Source of the DNA: Pelomonas parva
Lineage (GTDB): Bacteria; Pseudomonadota; Gammaproteobacteria; Burkholderiales; Burkholderiaceae_C
Assembly: GCF_043555835.1 (NCBI RefSeq)
Contig: NZ_JBIGHV010000012.1
Coordinates: 1 to 64,000 of the forward strand
Direction of reading: 5' to 3'
Length of the DNA stretch: 64,000 bases
Positions 7,707 through 17,451 of this stretch are shown here, one piece after another (the stretch's first letter is position 1; each line of letters starts with the position of its first letter). Under the pieces are notes generated by a model. The model ran no database searches and had not been told where the DNA came from. It worked only from the letters and a program-made list of their open reading frames with translations. A program made the position numbers and the translations under genes.

Positions 7707-8147
7707 GATGTGCGTTCAAGAGTGGACCTGCCGCATGCAGCTTTGGCAATCGACTGCTCGGCCTCAAGGGCTCGGATCAAGTTACGCAGCATCTCTCTGG
7801 CTTCCAACAGGACCCAACTGCAGACGGGAAGAAAATCACCAAGGACCGAACTCCATGTCTGCCGATCGTCCGGTCTGGAGCGCTTCTGGCTAGTGGCACG
7901 GTGGGCACAGCTCGCCGTCTTGGCCGAATGGGGGAGAAGTTGGGGCTGGCCCGCCTTCAGGGTTCCCTGTCCGGGCATTTGCGCGCGCGGTCGACGCAGG
8001 CGGCGCGGCATCGTACCCTGGCTCAAGCGACGCGACGGACAGGGGCGCGCCGCGCTCCGGGAGTCTTCGCGGCTTGAATGGCGCCCTTTGGTAGCTAACG
8101 CAACGGCACCTGCTTGGCGTTCTACCGTTTAGAAGTTCTCTGGGCGT
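7707..8147. other. 441-bp region without an assignable gene
   Basis: Between the small ORF and the end of the EptA-like gene no frame gives a recognisable product. A minus-strand frame at 7652-8026 and a plus-strand frame at 7710-8132 are open, but both are rich in Arg and Ser without domain-like patterning. The stretch probably holds the promoter of the cassette (read leftwards) and may contain remnants of disrupted genes at the island edge. I found no convincing -35/-10 pair, terminator, tRNA or direct repeat. Confidence 0.4.
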
Positions 8148-9818
8148 CTACTTCCTGCACGCGGCCAGCAGATCCCAGCCTGGTTTGTACACGTCGGCCC
8201 GTGCGCCCACCCAGCCCATCGTGGTGTGGAACAAGTGGTCGTGCGACACCGGCCGGTCGCGCAGGCCGGCCAGGCAGCCGGGTTGCAGCGACGCCGCCAG
8301 CGCGCCGCTCTCGGGCGCCCACAGGATCATGGGCACATGCGTCTGCTCACGCGGCGCCAGCGCGTAGGGCATGCCGTGCAGGTACAGGCCGTTCTCGCCC
8401 AGCGACTCGCCGTGGTCAGACACGTAGAGCATGCCGACATCGAAGGCCTGCTGCGTCTGCAGCCAGTCGATGGCGCGCGCCAGCAGTCGGTCGGTGGTAG
8501 CGATGGTGTTGTCGTAGGCGTTGACGACCTGCTCGCGCGGGCATTGCTGCAAGGCGTTGCTGCGGCACTCGGGTTGGAAGGGCTTGAGATCGGGCGGCGA
8601 GCGCTTGTAGTAGGCCGGGCCGTGGCTGCCCATCGGGTGCATGACGAGCACGAGGCCGCGCGCCAGGCGCTCCGGGTCCAGTGCGGCGATGCGCTTGTCC
8701 AGCTCATGCAGCAGGGCTTCATCGAAGCATTCGCGGCCCTTGCACAAGCCGGGCGGCAGCGGTGCGGCGCCCTCGGGCAGCTGGGTCGTGAAGCTGTGGG
8801 GCACCCGCGCGCACAGGCCCTTGCAGCCGCTCTGGTTGTCCAGCCACAGCACGGCCAGGCCGGCGCGCTGCAGCAGGTCGAGCAGGTTCTCCTGCCTGCC
8901 CTTCAGGTCGCCGAAGGCCTCGCGGCCCAGCGGCGAGAACATGCAGGGCAGCGAGGCCGCCGTGGCCGTGCCGCAGGACGTGACCTTGCGCAGGCTGACG
9001 AGCTGCGTCGCAGGCAGCTTGGACAGCGCCGGGTTGGTGGGGCGCTCATAGCCGTTCAGGCTGAAGTTCATGGCCCGCGCCGTTTCGCCGACGACCAGCA
9101 GCAGCAGCGGTGGCTTGGTTCCTGCAGCGCGCGGCAGCAGGCGGGCATCCGCGCCGATGACGGCGGGCGGGCCGCTGCGTGTGGCATGGCGCCGGGCCGC
9201 CGCGACGCTGAGCGAATAGACACCATTCAGCGGCGTGACCATGTAGCGGACGCTCTTGTGGTTGCGCATCGTCGAGGACAGGTCGGCGAACATGCCCAGC
9301 GCCAGCACCACCATGGCGGCGATGCCCAGCGCAAAGGCCGTGAAGTTGCCGCACAGGCGTTTCACCGCCGACTGGCGCGGCGCCGCAGGCCGGCGCAGCA
9401 GCCACCAGGCGGGCAGGGCGCCCAGCAGCACGATGCTCAGCAGCAGCCGCCAGTTCAGCAGGTCGCGCGTTTCGCGCACATCGGTCTGCACCAGGTTCAC
9501 GACCATGGTCGGATCGAAGACGATGCCGTAGCTACCGATGAAATGGGCCAGCGCGCCTGCGCTCAGCAGCAGCACGACCAGCACGGCCTTGATGAGGCGC
9601 GGCCAGGCCAGCAGGCTCAGCAGCGCGCCGGTGGCCACGGTCACGATGCCGGCGAAGACCGCGATGAACGGGCTGCCGACGTCGGCCATGGCGTGCAGTT
9701 GCAGCCACATCGGCCAGTTCGCGAACAGGCCCATCCACAGGGCGGCCAGCCAGGCCTGGGTCAGAGGGCGTGAGGTGTCGGGATGGAACCAGGCGAGCAG
9801 GCGCTTGAACAAGGGCAT
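8148..9818 (-). CDS. EptA-type phosphoethanolamine transferase
   Basis: A 556-residue inner-membrane enzyme of the YhjW/YjdB/YhbX (sulfatase-fold) family that transfers phosphoethanolamine from phosphatidylethanolamine to lipid A or another envelope acceptor. Five hydrophobic segments occupy roughly residues 20-185. The periplasmic catalytic domain follows: LLLVVGETARAMNFSLNGY provides the metal-binding Glu, TSCGTATAASLPCMFS carries the catalytic Thr, and SDHGESLGENGLYLHGMPYALAP supplies the C-terminal zinc ligands. Paired cysteines are typical of EptA disulfides. Length fits the family. The gene stands alone; one copy of the 122-bp repeat lies just upstream of it. Whether the target is lipid A, heptose or a glycan cannot be told, so no symbol is given. 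Confidence 0.92.
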   Translation of the reverse strand: MPLFKRLLAWFHPDTSRPLTQAWLAALWMGLFANWPMWLQLHAMADVGSPFIAVFAGIVTVATGALLSLLAWPRLIKAVLVVLLLSAGALAHFIGSYGIVFDPTMVVNLVQTDVRETRDLLNWRLLLSIVLLGALPAWWLLRRPAAPRQSAVKRLCGNFTAFALGIAAMVVLALGMFADLSSTMRNHKSVRYMVTPLNGVYSLSVAAARRHATRSGPPAVIGADARLLPRAAGTKPPLLLLVVGETARAMNFSLNGYERPTNPALSKLPATQLVSLRKVTSCGTATAASLPCMFSPLGREAFGDLKGRQENLLDLLQRAGLAVLWLDNQSGCKGLCARVPHSFTTQLPEGAAPLPPGLCKGRECFDEALLHELDKRIAALDPERLARGLVLVMHPMGSHGPAYYKRSPPDLKPFQPECRSNALQQCPREQVVNAYDNTIATTDRLLARAIDWLQTQQAFDVGMLYVSDHGESLGENGLYLHGMPYALAPREQTHVPMILWAPESGALAASLQPGCLAGLRDRPVSHDHLFHTTMGWVGARADVYKPGWDLLAACRK

Positions 9819-9865
9819 CGGAGAGCGAGGGAAGGAAGGCGGGCTGTTCAGAAATGCGTCGTATT

Positions 9866-9987
9866 CGGGCCGAGCGCCGGGCCGCTCCCAAGCCGGCCCG
9901 CCATGGCGATGTGCTTGTCGGTCAATCCGGCAAGCATCGCCGTCCCCGAGGGGGACCGGCCAAGGTACGCCTTGGACGAGGGGCTCC
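9866..9987. repeat. 122-bp hairpin repeat, copy A
   Basis: It aligns without gaps to 17326-17447 (constant offset 7460) with about 14 differences in 122 bases. Four successive palindromes are visible: CGGGCC/GGCCCG, GCTTG-T-CGG/CCG-G-CAAGC, GTCCCC/GGGGAC and CCAAGG/CCTTGG. It starts three bases after the stop codon of the minus-strand response regulator gene and separates it from the EptA-like gene. It may act as an mRNA-processing, stabilising or terminating element, or be a REP-like mobile repeat. Confidence 0.85.
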
Positions 9988-9990
9988 GTC

Positions 9991-11631
9991 TCAAGCGGCT
10001 TGCGCCGGTGCGGTGGCGGTGCGCAGCGCCACGCCGCCGGTCGCCCGCTTGGCCGGGCCGCCGGTCATGGGCCTGACATAGCGGCCGTACAGCACGTCGA
10101 TCTGCTCGCCCAGCGCGTCGGCGCCGTCGATCTTGTCCGCATGGCGCTTCAGCACCAGGCCGGCCATATCGATGAGCTTGGCATTGCGTGTCAGCTCGCC
10201 CTGCTGGATCAGCAGCTCCACCGCCACCTTGGCACTGCCGCGCATCGAGTGGCGCATCGCGGTTTCGGCGACGCTGAAGATCTTCTGGTGGCAGTCGCGG
10301 AACTGCTCTGCCGCGCCCAGATGGCCTTCGGTCATCGCGACCAGGATCTCGGTGCTGGCCTTGGCCGAGCAGTGACGCATGCCCAGGCCTTGGAGGATGG
10401 GCATCATCTCTTCCAGCTCCACCTCCTGGCTGGACAGGCGTATCCACAGCGCCGTCAGCAGCGAGGCGGCCTCCAGGTCGAAGCTGCCACTGGCGGCGTC
10501 CTCCGTGAAATCCCGCGCAACGACGAGGGCCTGGCCCACGCGCCGCTCCAGCAGGAAGGCCAGGCCGCGGAAGAGCAGGTCGAAACGGCGCAGCCGGATG
10601 GAGCCTGGTGAGCGCTCCAGCGCGGCGGCCAGCGAGTCGTGGGCGTACTTGAAGCCCTTGGTGTCCTTGGCGTCAAAGCGCATCAGGCCGATCAGCACCA
10701 GGCTCAACATGTCGAACAGCTTGGAGCGCAGGCCCTGCGACATGGCCCGTTCCAGCATCTTCAGCGCGTCGGCGCGCTGGCCGACGTAGAAGCCCAGCGA
10801 CCCGGAGCGCTGCAGGCGCAGCAGGCAGCCGGGCGTCAACGTCGCGGCGGTCTGGTAGGTCTTCAGCGCCTGGGCCAGGTCGCCCTGCTCCATCTGCACA
10901 TGGCCCATCAGGTCGTGCGAGTCGGCGAAGTCGGGCAGCTCGCCGATCAGGTTCTCCAGCGTGCGGCGGGCGGCCTGCAGGTTGCCGCTGGCCACCTCTG
11001 TACGCGCCACGCCCAGGCGTGCCCAGGGCACGGTCTTGGCCGCAATGATGGCCTCGTACAAGACCTTGGCGTCGCCGAAGCGCTTCAGGCGCAGCAGCAG
11101 CTCGGCACCGATGCGGGCGGCGTAGAGCCAGTACTTGGACTTGGCCTCGAAGCGCGCCAGGCACAGGTCGGCCGCGGTCTGGAAATCCTGGTTCTCGATG
11201 GCGTCGAAGATGTCCTTCAGCACTCGCTTGCGCTGACGCGCGCTTGCCAGGCGCTCGGCCAGGTTGGCGCTGGTGTAGGGCTTGATGAGGTAGGCGTCCA
11301 GCGCGGCCTCGGCGGCCTCGGCGACCTTGGCGTAGGTGGCCTCGCTGGTCACCATGACGAAGACGGTGGAGTAGGGCAGCAGGCCTTCGCGGCGCAGCTC
11401 GTCGAGCAGGTCCTGGCCCGAGGTCTCGCTGCTGTCGAAGTGGTAGTCGCACAGCACGATGTCGAAGGTCTGGTGCTCCAGCAGCACGCGGGCGTCCTTC
11501 ACCCGGCTGGTCTGGCGCACCGTGCCCACGCCCAGGTCGCGCAACTGCGCCGACATGAGGCTGCGCGAGTTGGCATTGCTGTCGATGATCAGCGCCGATG
11601 CGGCCTGGATGTGCTGATCCATCAACTGCAT
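9991..11631 (-). CDS. Response regulator with N-terminal REC and TPR repeats
   Basis: 546 residues. Residues about 12-135 form a receiver domain: acidic pocket residue in LIIDSNANSR, phosphoacceptor Asp in IVLCDYHFD, conserved Thr/Ser in VFVMVTSEA and Lys in AYLIKPYT. Roughly residues 145-300 are tetratricopeptide-like helices (for example GDLAQALKTYQTAATLTPG), followed by a long helical tail. There is no DNA-binding or enzymatic output domain, so signalling should go through protein contacts. Proteins of this shape occur in chemotaxis and motility networks of beta- and gammaproteobacteria, but no cognate kinase lies nearby. The ATG at 11631 follows a purine-rich GGAAGGGGG. Confidence 0.85.
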   Translation of the reverse strand: MQLMDQHIQAASALIIDSNANSRSLMSAQLRDLGVGTVRQTSRVKDARVLLEHQTFDIVLCDYHFDSSETSGQDLLDELRREGLLPYSTVFVMVTSEATYAKVAEAAEAALDAYLIKPYTSANLAERLASARQRKRVLKDIFDAIENQDFQTAADLCLARFEAKSKYWLYAARIGAELLLRLKRFGDAKVLYEAIIAAKTVPWARLGVARTEVASGNLQAARRTLENLIGELPDFADSHDLMGHVQMEQGDLAQALKTYQTAATLTPGCLLRLQRSGSLGFYVGQRADALKMLERAMSQGLRSKLFDMLSLVLIGLMRFDAKDTKGFKYAHDSLAAALERSPGSIRLRRFDLLFRGLAFLLERRVGQALVVARDFTEDAASGSFDLEAASLLTALWIRLSSQEVELEEMMPILQGLGMRHCSAKASTEILVAMTEGHLGAAEQFRDCHQKIFSVAETAMRHSMRGSAKVAVELLIQQGELTRNAKLIDMAGLVLKRHADKIDGADALGEQIDVLYGRYVRPMTGGPAKRATGGVALRTATAPAQAA

Positions 11632-11815
11632 GCGGCCCCCTTCCCCGGCGCGGGGCCGTGGACTCTGAGCGCAGGTGGCGGAATCGGCATCACTTATGAG
11701 TAGTCGGTATGAGGGCCGGCGGACTTTAGGGTTTCTGCGTCTGCAGGCGTGAGCTGGTTTACGCGCGTTGGCGGTGCATTCCGTGACATCCGCCGCGCAC
11801 TCATCCGGCGGCAGT

Positions 11816-11850
11816 GAAAAAGCCGCGGCTCCTTGCGGAGGCCGCGGCTT
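11816..11850 (-). terminator. Intrinsic terminator of the grpE-dnaK-dnaJ operon
   Basis: On the minus strand AAGCCGCGGCC, a short loop and GGCCGCGGCTT are followed by a run of T (AAAAA on the plus strand at 11816-11821). It lies 25 bp past the dnaJ stop codon. Confidence 0.85.
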
Positions 11851-11874
11851 GGCGGGGTTGGGTGCCGCGCCGGC

Positions 11875-13032
11875 TTACTTGAACAAGTCCTTGACGCGGT
11901 CCGTCCAGCTCTTGGCGTTGGGCGAATGCTTCTCGCCGCCCTTCTTGAGCGATTCGTCGAGCTCCTTCAGCAGCTTCTTCTGATGCTCGGTGAGCTTGAC
12001 CGGCGTCTCGATGGCGATGTGGCAGTACAGGTCGCCGGGGTAGCTGGAGCGCACGCCCTTGATGCCCTTGCCGCGCAGGCGGAAGGTCTTGCCATGCTGC
12101 GTGCCCTCGGGCAGCTCGATCTCGGCCTTGCCGCCCAGCGTCGGCACCTCGATGGAACCGCCCAGCGTGGCGGTGATCATGGACACCGGCATGGTGCAGT
12201 GCAGGTCGTCGCCGTCGCGCTCGAACAAGTCGTGCTGCTTGATGCGGATCTCGATGTAGAGGTCGCCGCTCGGACCGCCGTTCACGCCGGGCTCGCCATT
12301 GCCCGCCGAGCGGATGCGCATGCCTTCGTTGATGCCGGCCGGGATCTTGACCTCCAGCGTCTTCTGCTTCTTGACCTTGCCCTGGCCGTTACAGCTGGTG
12401 CAGGGGTCGGGGATGATCTTGCCGCTGCCATGGCAGTGCGGGCAGGTCTGCTGGATGCTGAAGAAGCCCTGGCGCATATGCACCGTGCCCGAGCCTCCAC
12501 ATGACCCGCAGGTCTTGGCGCTGGTGCCGGGCTTGGCGCCCGTGCCGCCGCAGGTCTCGCAGCCTTCCCAACTGGGGATGCGGATCTGCGTCTCCTTGCC
12601 GCGAGCCGCCTCTTCGAGCGTGATCTCCATTGCGTAGCTGAGGTCGCTGCCGCGGTAGACCTGCTGGCCACCGCCGCCGCGGCGCTGACCGCCACCACCC
12701 TGGCCGCCGAAGATGTCGCCGAAGATGTCGCCGAAGGCCTCGGCAAAGCCGCCGAAGCCTTCCGCGCCCGGCCCGCCGCGCCCGCCGCCCATGTTGGGGT
12801 CGACGCCGGCATGGCCGTACTGGTCGTAGGCCGCGCGCTTCTGCGCATCGGACAGCATCTCGTAGGCCTCCTTGGCCTCCTTGAACTGTTCCTCGGCCTT
12901 CTTCGCCCCGTCGCCCTGGTTGCGGTCGGGGTGGTGCTTCATGGCCAGCTTGCGGTAGGCCTTCTTGATGTCCTCCTCGGTCGCGTTCTTGGCGACGCCG
13001 AGGATTTCGTAGTAATCGCGCTTGGAAGCCAT
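11875..13032 (-). CDS. dnaJ: Chaperone protein DnaJ (Hsp40)
   Basis: 385 residues from the ATG at 13032 (MASKRDYYEILGV); a six-codon upstream extension in the frame is not used. The J-domain covers residues 1-70 with the HPD motif (KHHPDRN), followed by a Gly/Phe-rich linker. The zinc domain has four CxxCxGxG-type repeats (CETCGGTG, CGSCGGSG, CPHCHGSG, CTSCNGQG), and then comes the C-terminal client-binding domain. It recruits clients to DnaK and stimulates its ATPase. It is the last gene of the heat-shock operon, separated from dnaK by a strong stem-loop and ended by an intrinsic terminator. Length is standard. Confidence 0.98.
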   Translation of the reverse strand: MASKRDYYEILGVAKNATEEDIKKAYRKLAMKHHPDRNQGDGAKKAEEQFKEAKEAYEMLSDAQKRAAYDQYGHAGVDPNMGGGRGGPGAEGFGGFAEAFGDIFGDIFGGQGGGGQRRGGGGQQVYRGSDLSYAMEITLEEAARGKETQIRIPSWEGCETCGGTGAKPGTSAKTCGSCGGSGTVHMRQGFFSIQQTCPHCHGSGKIIPDPCTSCNGQGKVKKQKTLEVKIPAGINEGMRIRSAGNGEPGVNGGPSGDLYIEIRIKQHDLFERDGDDLHCTMPVSMITATLGGSIEVPTLGGKAEIELPEGTQHGKTFRLRGKGIKGVRSSYPGDLYCHIAIETPVKLTEHQKKLLKELDESLKKGGEKHSPNAKSWTDRVKDLFK

Positions 13033-13047
13033 GCTCGTCTCGTAAAG

Positions 13048-13082
13048 CAAAGGCCCGGGGGCGCGTGAGCGCTCCCGGGCCG
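13048..13082 (-). promoter_or_regulatory. Stem-loop between dnaK and dnaJ (attenuator-like)
   Basis: GGCCCGGGGGCGC (13052-13064) and GCGCTCCCGGGCC (13069-13081) form a 13-bp stem with one wobble pair and a GTGA loop. On the minus strand it is followed by TTTGCTTTAC, which is only partly T-rich. It probably acts as a leaky terminator or mRNA stabiliser that sets DnaK above DnaJ. Confidence 0.65.
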
Positions 13083-13095
13083 GGGTCAGGGAGGC

Positions 13096-15057
<1,962 letters not shown>

Positions 15058-15089
15058 TTGGAACTCCTGAGGATTTGGTGATGTATTCG

Positions 15090-15117
15090 AGTTGTGGATA
15101 ACTGGCGCCGATTCAAG
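15090..15117 (-). promoter_or_regulatory. Possible secondary sigma-32 promoter ahead of dnaK
   Basis: On the minus strand CTTGAAT (15117-15111), a 13-base spacer and CCACAACT (15097-15090) resemble the heat-shock consensus CTTGAAA / CCCCATNT. The -10 match is imperfect. GGCGCC half-sites flank the -35. Confidence 0.35.
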
Positions 15118-15184
15118 GGCGTGGCGCCTGTTAACTAGTGAGGACAGAGCATGTCGCTGCGCGCCAAGGTCTGTCCCCAAGTCA

Positions 15185-15703
15185 TTAGCGAGGCGCGGAA
15201 ACCGTCACGAGGGCGGGCCGCAGCACGCGGTCGGCGATCAAAAAGCCCTTCTGCAGCACGGCGACCACGGTGTTGGCGTCCTGGGTCGGTGCCGGCACCA
15301 CGGAGATGGCCTGGTGCTGGTGCGGGTCGAACTTGGTGCCCTGACCCGGGTTGATCTCGACCACCCGGTTGCGCTCCAGCGCGCTGGACAGCTGGCGGCG
15401 CGTGGCGTGCACGCCTTCCAGCACGGTGTCGACACTGGCGCTGGGCGTGGCGATGGCCGCCTCCATGCTGTCCATGACCGGCAGCATGGCTTCGGCAAAG
15501 CTCTCGACAGCGAACTTGCGGGCCTTGGAGATGTCTTCCTCGGCACGGCGGCGCACGTTCTCGGCCTCGGCCTTGGCGCGCAGGTAGGCGTCGCTCATCT
15601 CGGCGAGGCGGCCTTCCAGTTCGGCGATCTTGATTTCGGGGTTCAACTCGGCGGCCGTCGGCTCGCCGGCTGCGTCTTCGGGCAGGGGATGTTCGGTCGT
15701 CAT
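15185..15703 (-). CDS. grpE: Nucleotide exchange factor GrpE
   Basis: A 172-residue cytosolic protein that releases ADP from DnaK. An acidic N terminus is followed by a long coiled coil (about residues 24-80, containing AYLRAKAEAENVRRRAEEDISKAR in register with GrpE dimer helices) and the beta domain with HQAISVV and VVAVLQKGFLIADRVLRPALVTVS, the family signature near the C terminus. It is the first gene of the grpE-dnaK-dnaJ operon, directly behind a good sigma-32 promoter. Length is slightly short but normal for Burkholderiales. Confidence 0.97.
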   Translation of the reverse strand: MTTEHPLPEDAAGEPTAAELNPEIKIAELEGRLAEMSDAYLRAKAEAENVRRRAEEDISKARKFAVESFAEAMLPVMDSMEAAIATPSASVDTVLEGVHATRRQLSSALERNRVVEINPGQGTKFDPHQHQAISVVPAPTQDANTVVAVLQKGFLIADRVLRPALVTVSAPR

Positions 15704-15728
15704 GGCAGAAAAAGGGGTGACCGCCTCG

Positions 15729-15756
15729 ACATGAGGCGCGATGCCCTGGTTTCAAG
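15729..15756 (-). promoter_or_regulatory. Sigma-32 heat-shock promoter of grpE-dnaK-dnaJ
   Basis: On the minus strand CTTGAAA (15756-15750) is a perfect -35. A 13-base spacer and CCTCATGT (15736-15729), close to CCCCATNT, follow. The -10 lies 26 bp before the grpE start codon. Element and spacing agree with the RpoH consensus. Confidence 0.85.
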
Positions 15757-15784
15757 AGGGGAGATTCGGAACGATTTGTCCGGG

Positions 15785-16207
15785 TCAACCCGGATCTTCG
15801 TCATCCACCGAGGCCGACCACCGGTCCCAGTCCGCCAGCCGGCGGCGGTCCTGCTTGGTCGGGCGGCCTTGCTCGATGGAGGCTGCCGGCTCCGGCGCCA
15901 GTCGGCGCGCCTCGGCGGCGGCCTCGCGGGCGGTGATGCTGGCGGGCGTCTCGGCATAGAGCGCCTGCGCCTGCGGCGCCGGGCCGCGCTGGCTGGACAA
16001 GCCGAGCACCGAGACCTCGCGGGCCAGCGCGCCGATGCGGATGCTCAGCACATCGCCCACCTTCACGTCCCGCGCCGGCTTGACCGGCACGCCACCGACA
16101 CGCACCCGGCCGAGGTTGATCTCATCGACGGCCAGCGCCCGGGTCTTGTAGAAGCGCGCCGCCCACAGCCATTTGTCCAGGCGCATGCTCGCCGGCGCTT
16201 CGCTCAT
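15785..16207 (-). CDS. hslR: Heat shock protein 15 (S4-domain ribosome rescue factor)
   Basis: A 140-residue RNA-binding protein. The S4 domain (residues about 7-55) has the core MRLDKWLWAARFYKTRALA and GRVRVGGVPVKPARDVKVGD. In E. coli Hsp15 binds free 50S subunits that carry a nascent chain and recycles them after heat shock. The C terminus is a basic and acidic tail typical of HslR. Its start codon overlaps the hemH stop by 4 bp (ATGA), so the two genes are translationally coupled. It lies just ahead of the grpE heat-shock promoter and on the same strand; no terminator is visible between them. Confidence 0.93.
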   Translation of the reverse strand: MSEAPASMRLDKWLWAARFYKTRALAVDEINLGRVRVGGVPVKPARDVKVGDVLSIRIGALAREVSVLGLSSQRGPAPQAQALYAETPASITAREAAAEARRLAPEPAASIEQGRPTKQDRRRLADWDRWSASVDDEDPG

Positions 16208-17301
16208 TCCTTCGCTCCGGCCGCCAGCGCCCTCTGGTGTTGCAACGCCAGCGTGTCCGGGTGGGGCGAGTCGGTCGGCCAGCCCTGCAAATGGCGCTCA
16301 GCCAGCTTGGCCAGTGCGCGCATGCCGGCCGGGTGGTCGTTCAGGCAGGGGATGTAGGCAAAGCGCTGGCCGCCGGCGGCGAGGAAGGCGTCGCGCGCCT
16401 CCTGGGCGATCTCCTCCAGCGTCTCCAGGCAGTCGACGGCAAAGCCGGGGCAGATGACGTCCACCGTTTTCAGCCCGCCCTGGGCCAGCTTGACGAGGCT
16501 GGGCTCGGTGTAGGGCTCCAGCCACTTGGCCTTGCCAAAGCGGCTCTGGAAGGTCACCAGCCATTCGCCGTCCTTCAACCCCAGCGCCTCGGCCAGCAGC
16601 CGGCCGGTCTTCAGGCATTCGCAGTGGTAGGGATCGCCCAGGTGCAGCGTGCGCTCGGGCATGCCGTGGAAGCTCATGACCAGCTTGTCCGCGCGGCCAT
16701 GGCGCTGCCAGTGCTCTCGCACGGTCTGGGCAAGGGCCGCGATGTACGCAGCGTCGTCGTGATAGCGGTTGATGAAGCGCAGTTCCGGCAGATGGCGCGT
16801 CTGCAGCGCCCAGCGGGCCACGTCGTCGATGACGCTGGCCGTCGTCGCGCCCGAGTATTGCGGGTAGGCCGGCAGTACCAGCACGCGCTTCACGCCTTCG
16901 CGCTTCAGTGCGTCCAGCGTGGCGGCAATGGCCGGCTGGCCGTAGCGCATCGCATAGGCCACGCGCACGCGCTGGCCGCGTTCGCCCAGCACACCCTGCA
17001 GCAACTTGGCCTGCTTGTCGGTCCAGACCTTGAGCGGCGAGCCCTCGGGCATCCAGACCGTGGCGTACTTGGCCGCCGACTTGGCCGGCCGCACGCGCAG
17101 GATGATGCCGTGCAGGATGGCCAGCCAGATCAGCTTGGGAATCTCGACGACGCGCGGGTCGGCGAGGAACTGGGCGAGGTAGCGGCGTAGCGCGGGTGCG
17201 GTCGGCGCGTCGGGCGTGCCGAGGTTGCACAGCAGCACGCCAGTGTCGGGGCCAGCAGAAGCGGCGCCGTGGCGCTGCGGCGGTTCGGGAAGAAAGGGCA
17301 T
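16204..17301 (-). CDS. hemH: Ferrochelatase
   Basis: 365 residues from the ATG at 17301; a longer frame reaching back through the 122-bp repeat is a read-through and not used. The enzyme inserts Fe2+ into protoporphyrin IX as the last step of heme synthesis. Visible motifs are GVLLCNLGTPDAPT at the N terminus, VMSFHGMPERTLHLGDPYHCEC with the catalytic His, LEPYTEPSL and VICPGFAVDCLETLEEI. There is no C-terminal cysteine cluster, as expected for proteobacteria. The 3' end overlaps hslR by 4 bp. Copy B of the repeat stands 24 bp upstream. Confidence 0.97.
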   Translation of the reverse strand: MPFLPEPPQRHGAASAGPDTGVLLCNLGTPDAPTAPALRRYLAQFLADPRVVEIPKLIWLAILHGIILRVRPAKSAAKYATVWMPEGSPLKVWTDKQAKLLQGVLGERGQRVRVAYAMRYGQPAIAATLDALKREGVKRVLVLPAYPQYSGATTASVIDDVARWALQTRHLPELRFINRYHDDAAYIAALAQTVREHWQRHGRADKLVMSFHGMPERTLHLGDPYHCECLKTGRLLAEALGLKDGEWLVTFQSRFGKAKWLEPYTEPSLVKLAQGGLKTVDVICPGFAVDCLETLEEIAQEARDAFLAAGGQRFAYIPCLNDHPAGMRALAKLAERHLQGWPTDSPHPDTLALQHQRALAAGAKE

Positions 17302-17325
17302 GTCAGTAGAGGTGCTCGGTAGTTG

Positions 17326-17447
17326 CGGGCCGAGCGCCGGGCCGCTCCCAAGCCGGCCCGCGTGGGCGATGTGCTTGCGGCTCAACGCCGCAAGCATCGC
17401 CGGCCCCTCGGGGGACCGGCCAAGGTAGTCCTTGGACGAGGGGCTCC
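17326..17447. repeat. 122-bp hairpin repeat, copy B
   Basis: A partner of 9866-9987 with the same length and no gaps. Its second stem is perfect, GCTTGCGGC-tcaac-GCCGCAAGC, whereas copy A has other bases that still pair, so the structure rather than the sequence is conserved. It begins four bases after the stop codon of the cyclase-FHA gene on the minus strand and ends just upstream of hemH: the same placement and orientation as copy A. Confidence 0.87.
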
Positions 17448-17451
17448 ATGT

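Noticed and set aside
7652..8132. Small frames on both strands between the island and the EptA-like gene
   Set aside because: Arg/Ser-rich, no start signals of quality and no similarity that I can see; kept as an unassigned region.
8226..9773. 515-codon plus-strand ORF opposite the EptA-like gene
   Set aside because: A GC shadow: low-complexity Gln/Ala/Arg composition and complete overlap with a gene that has all sulfatase-fold motifs.
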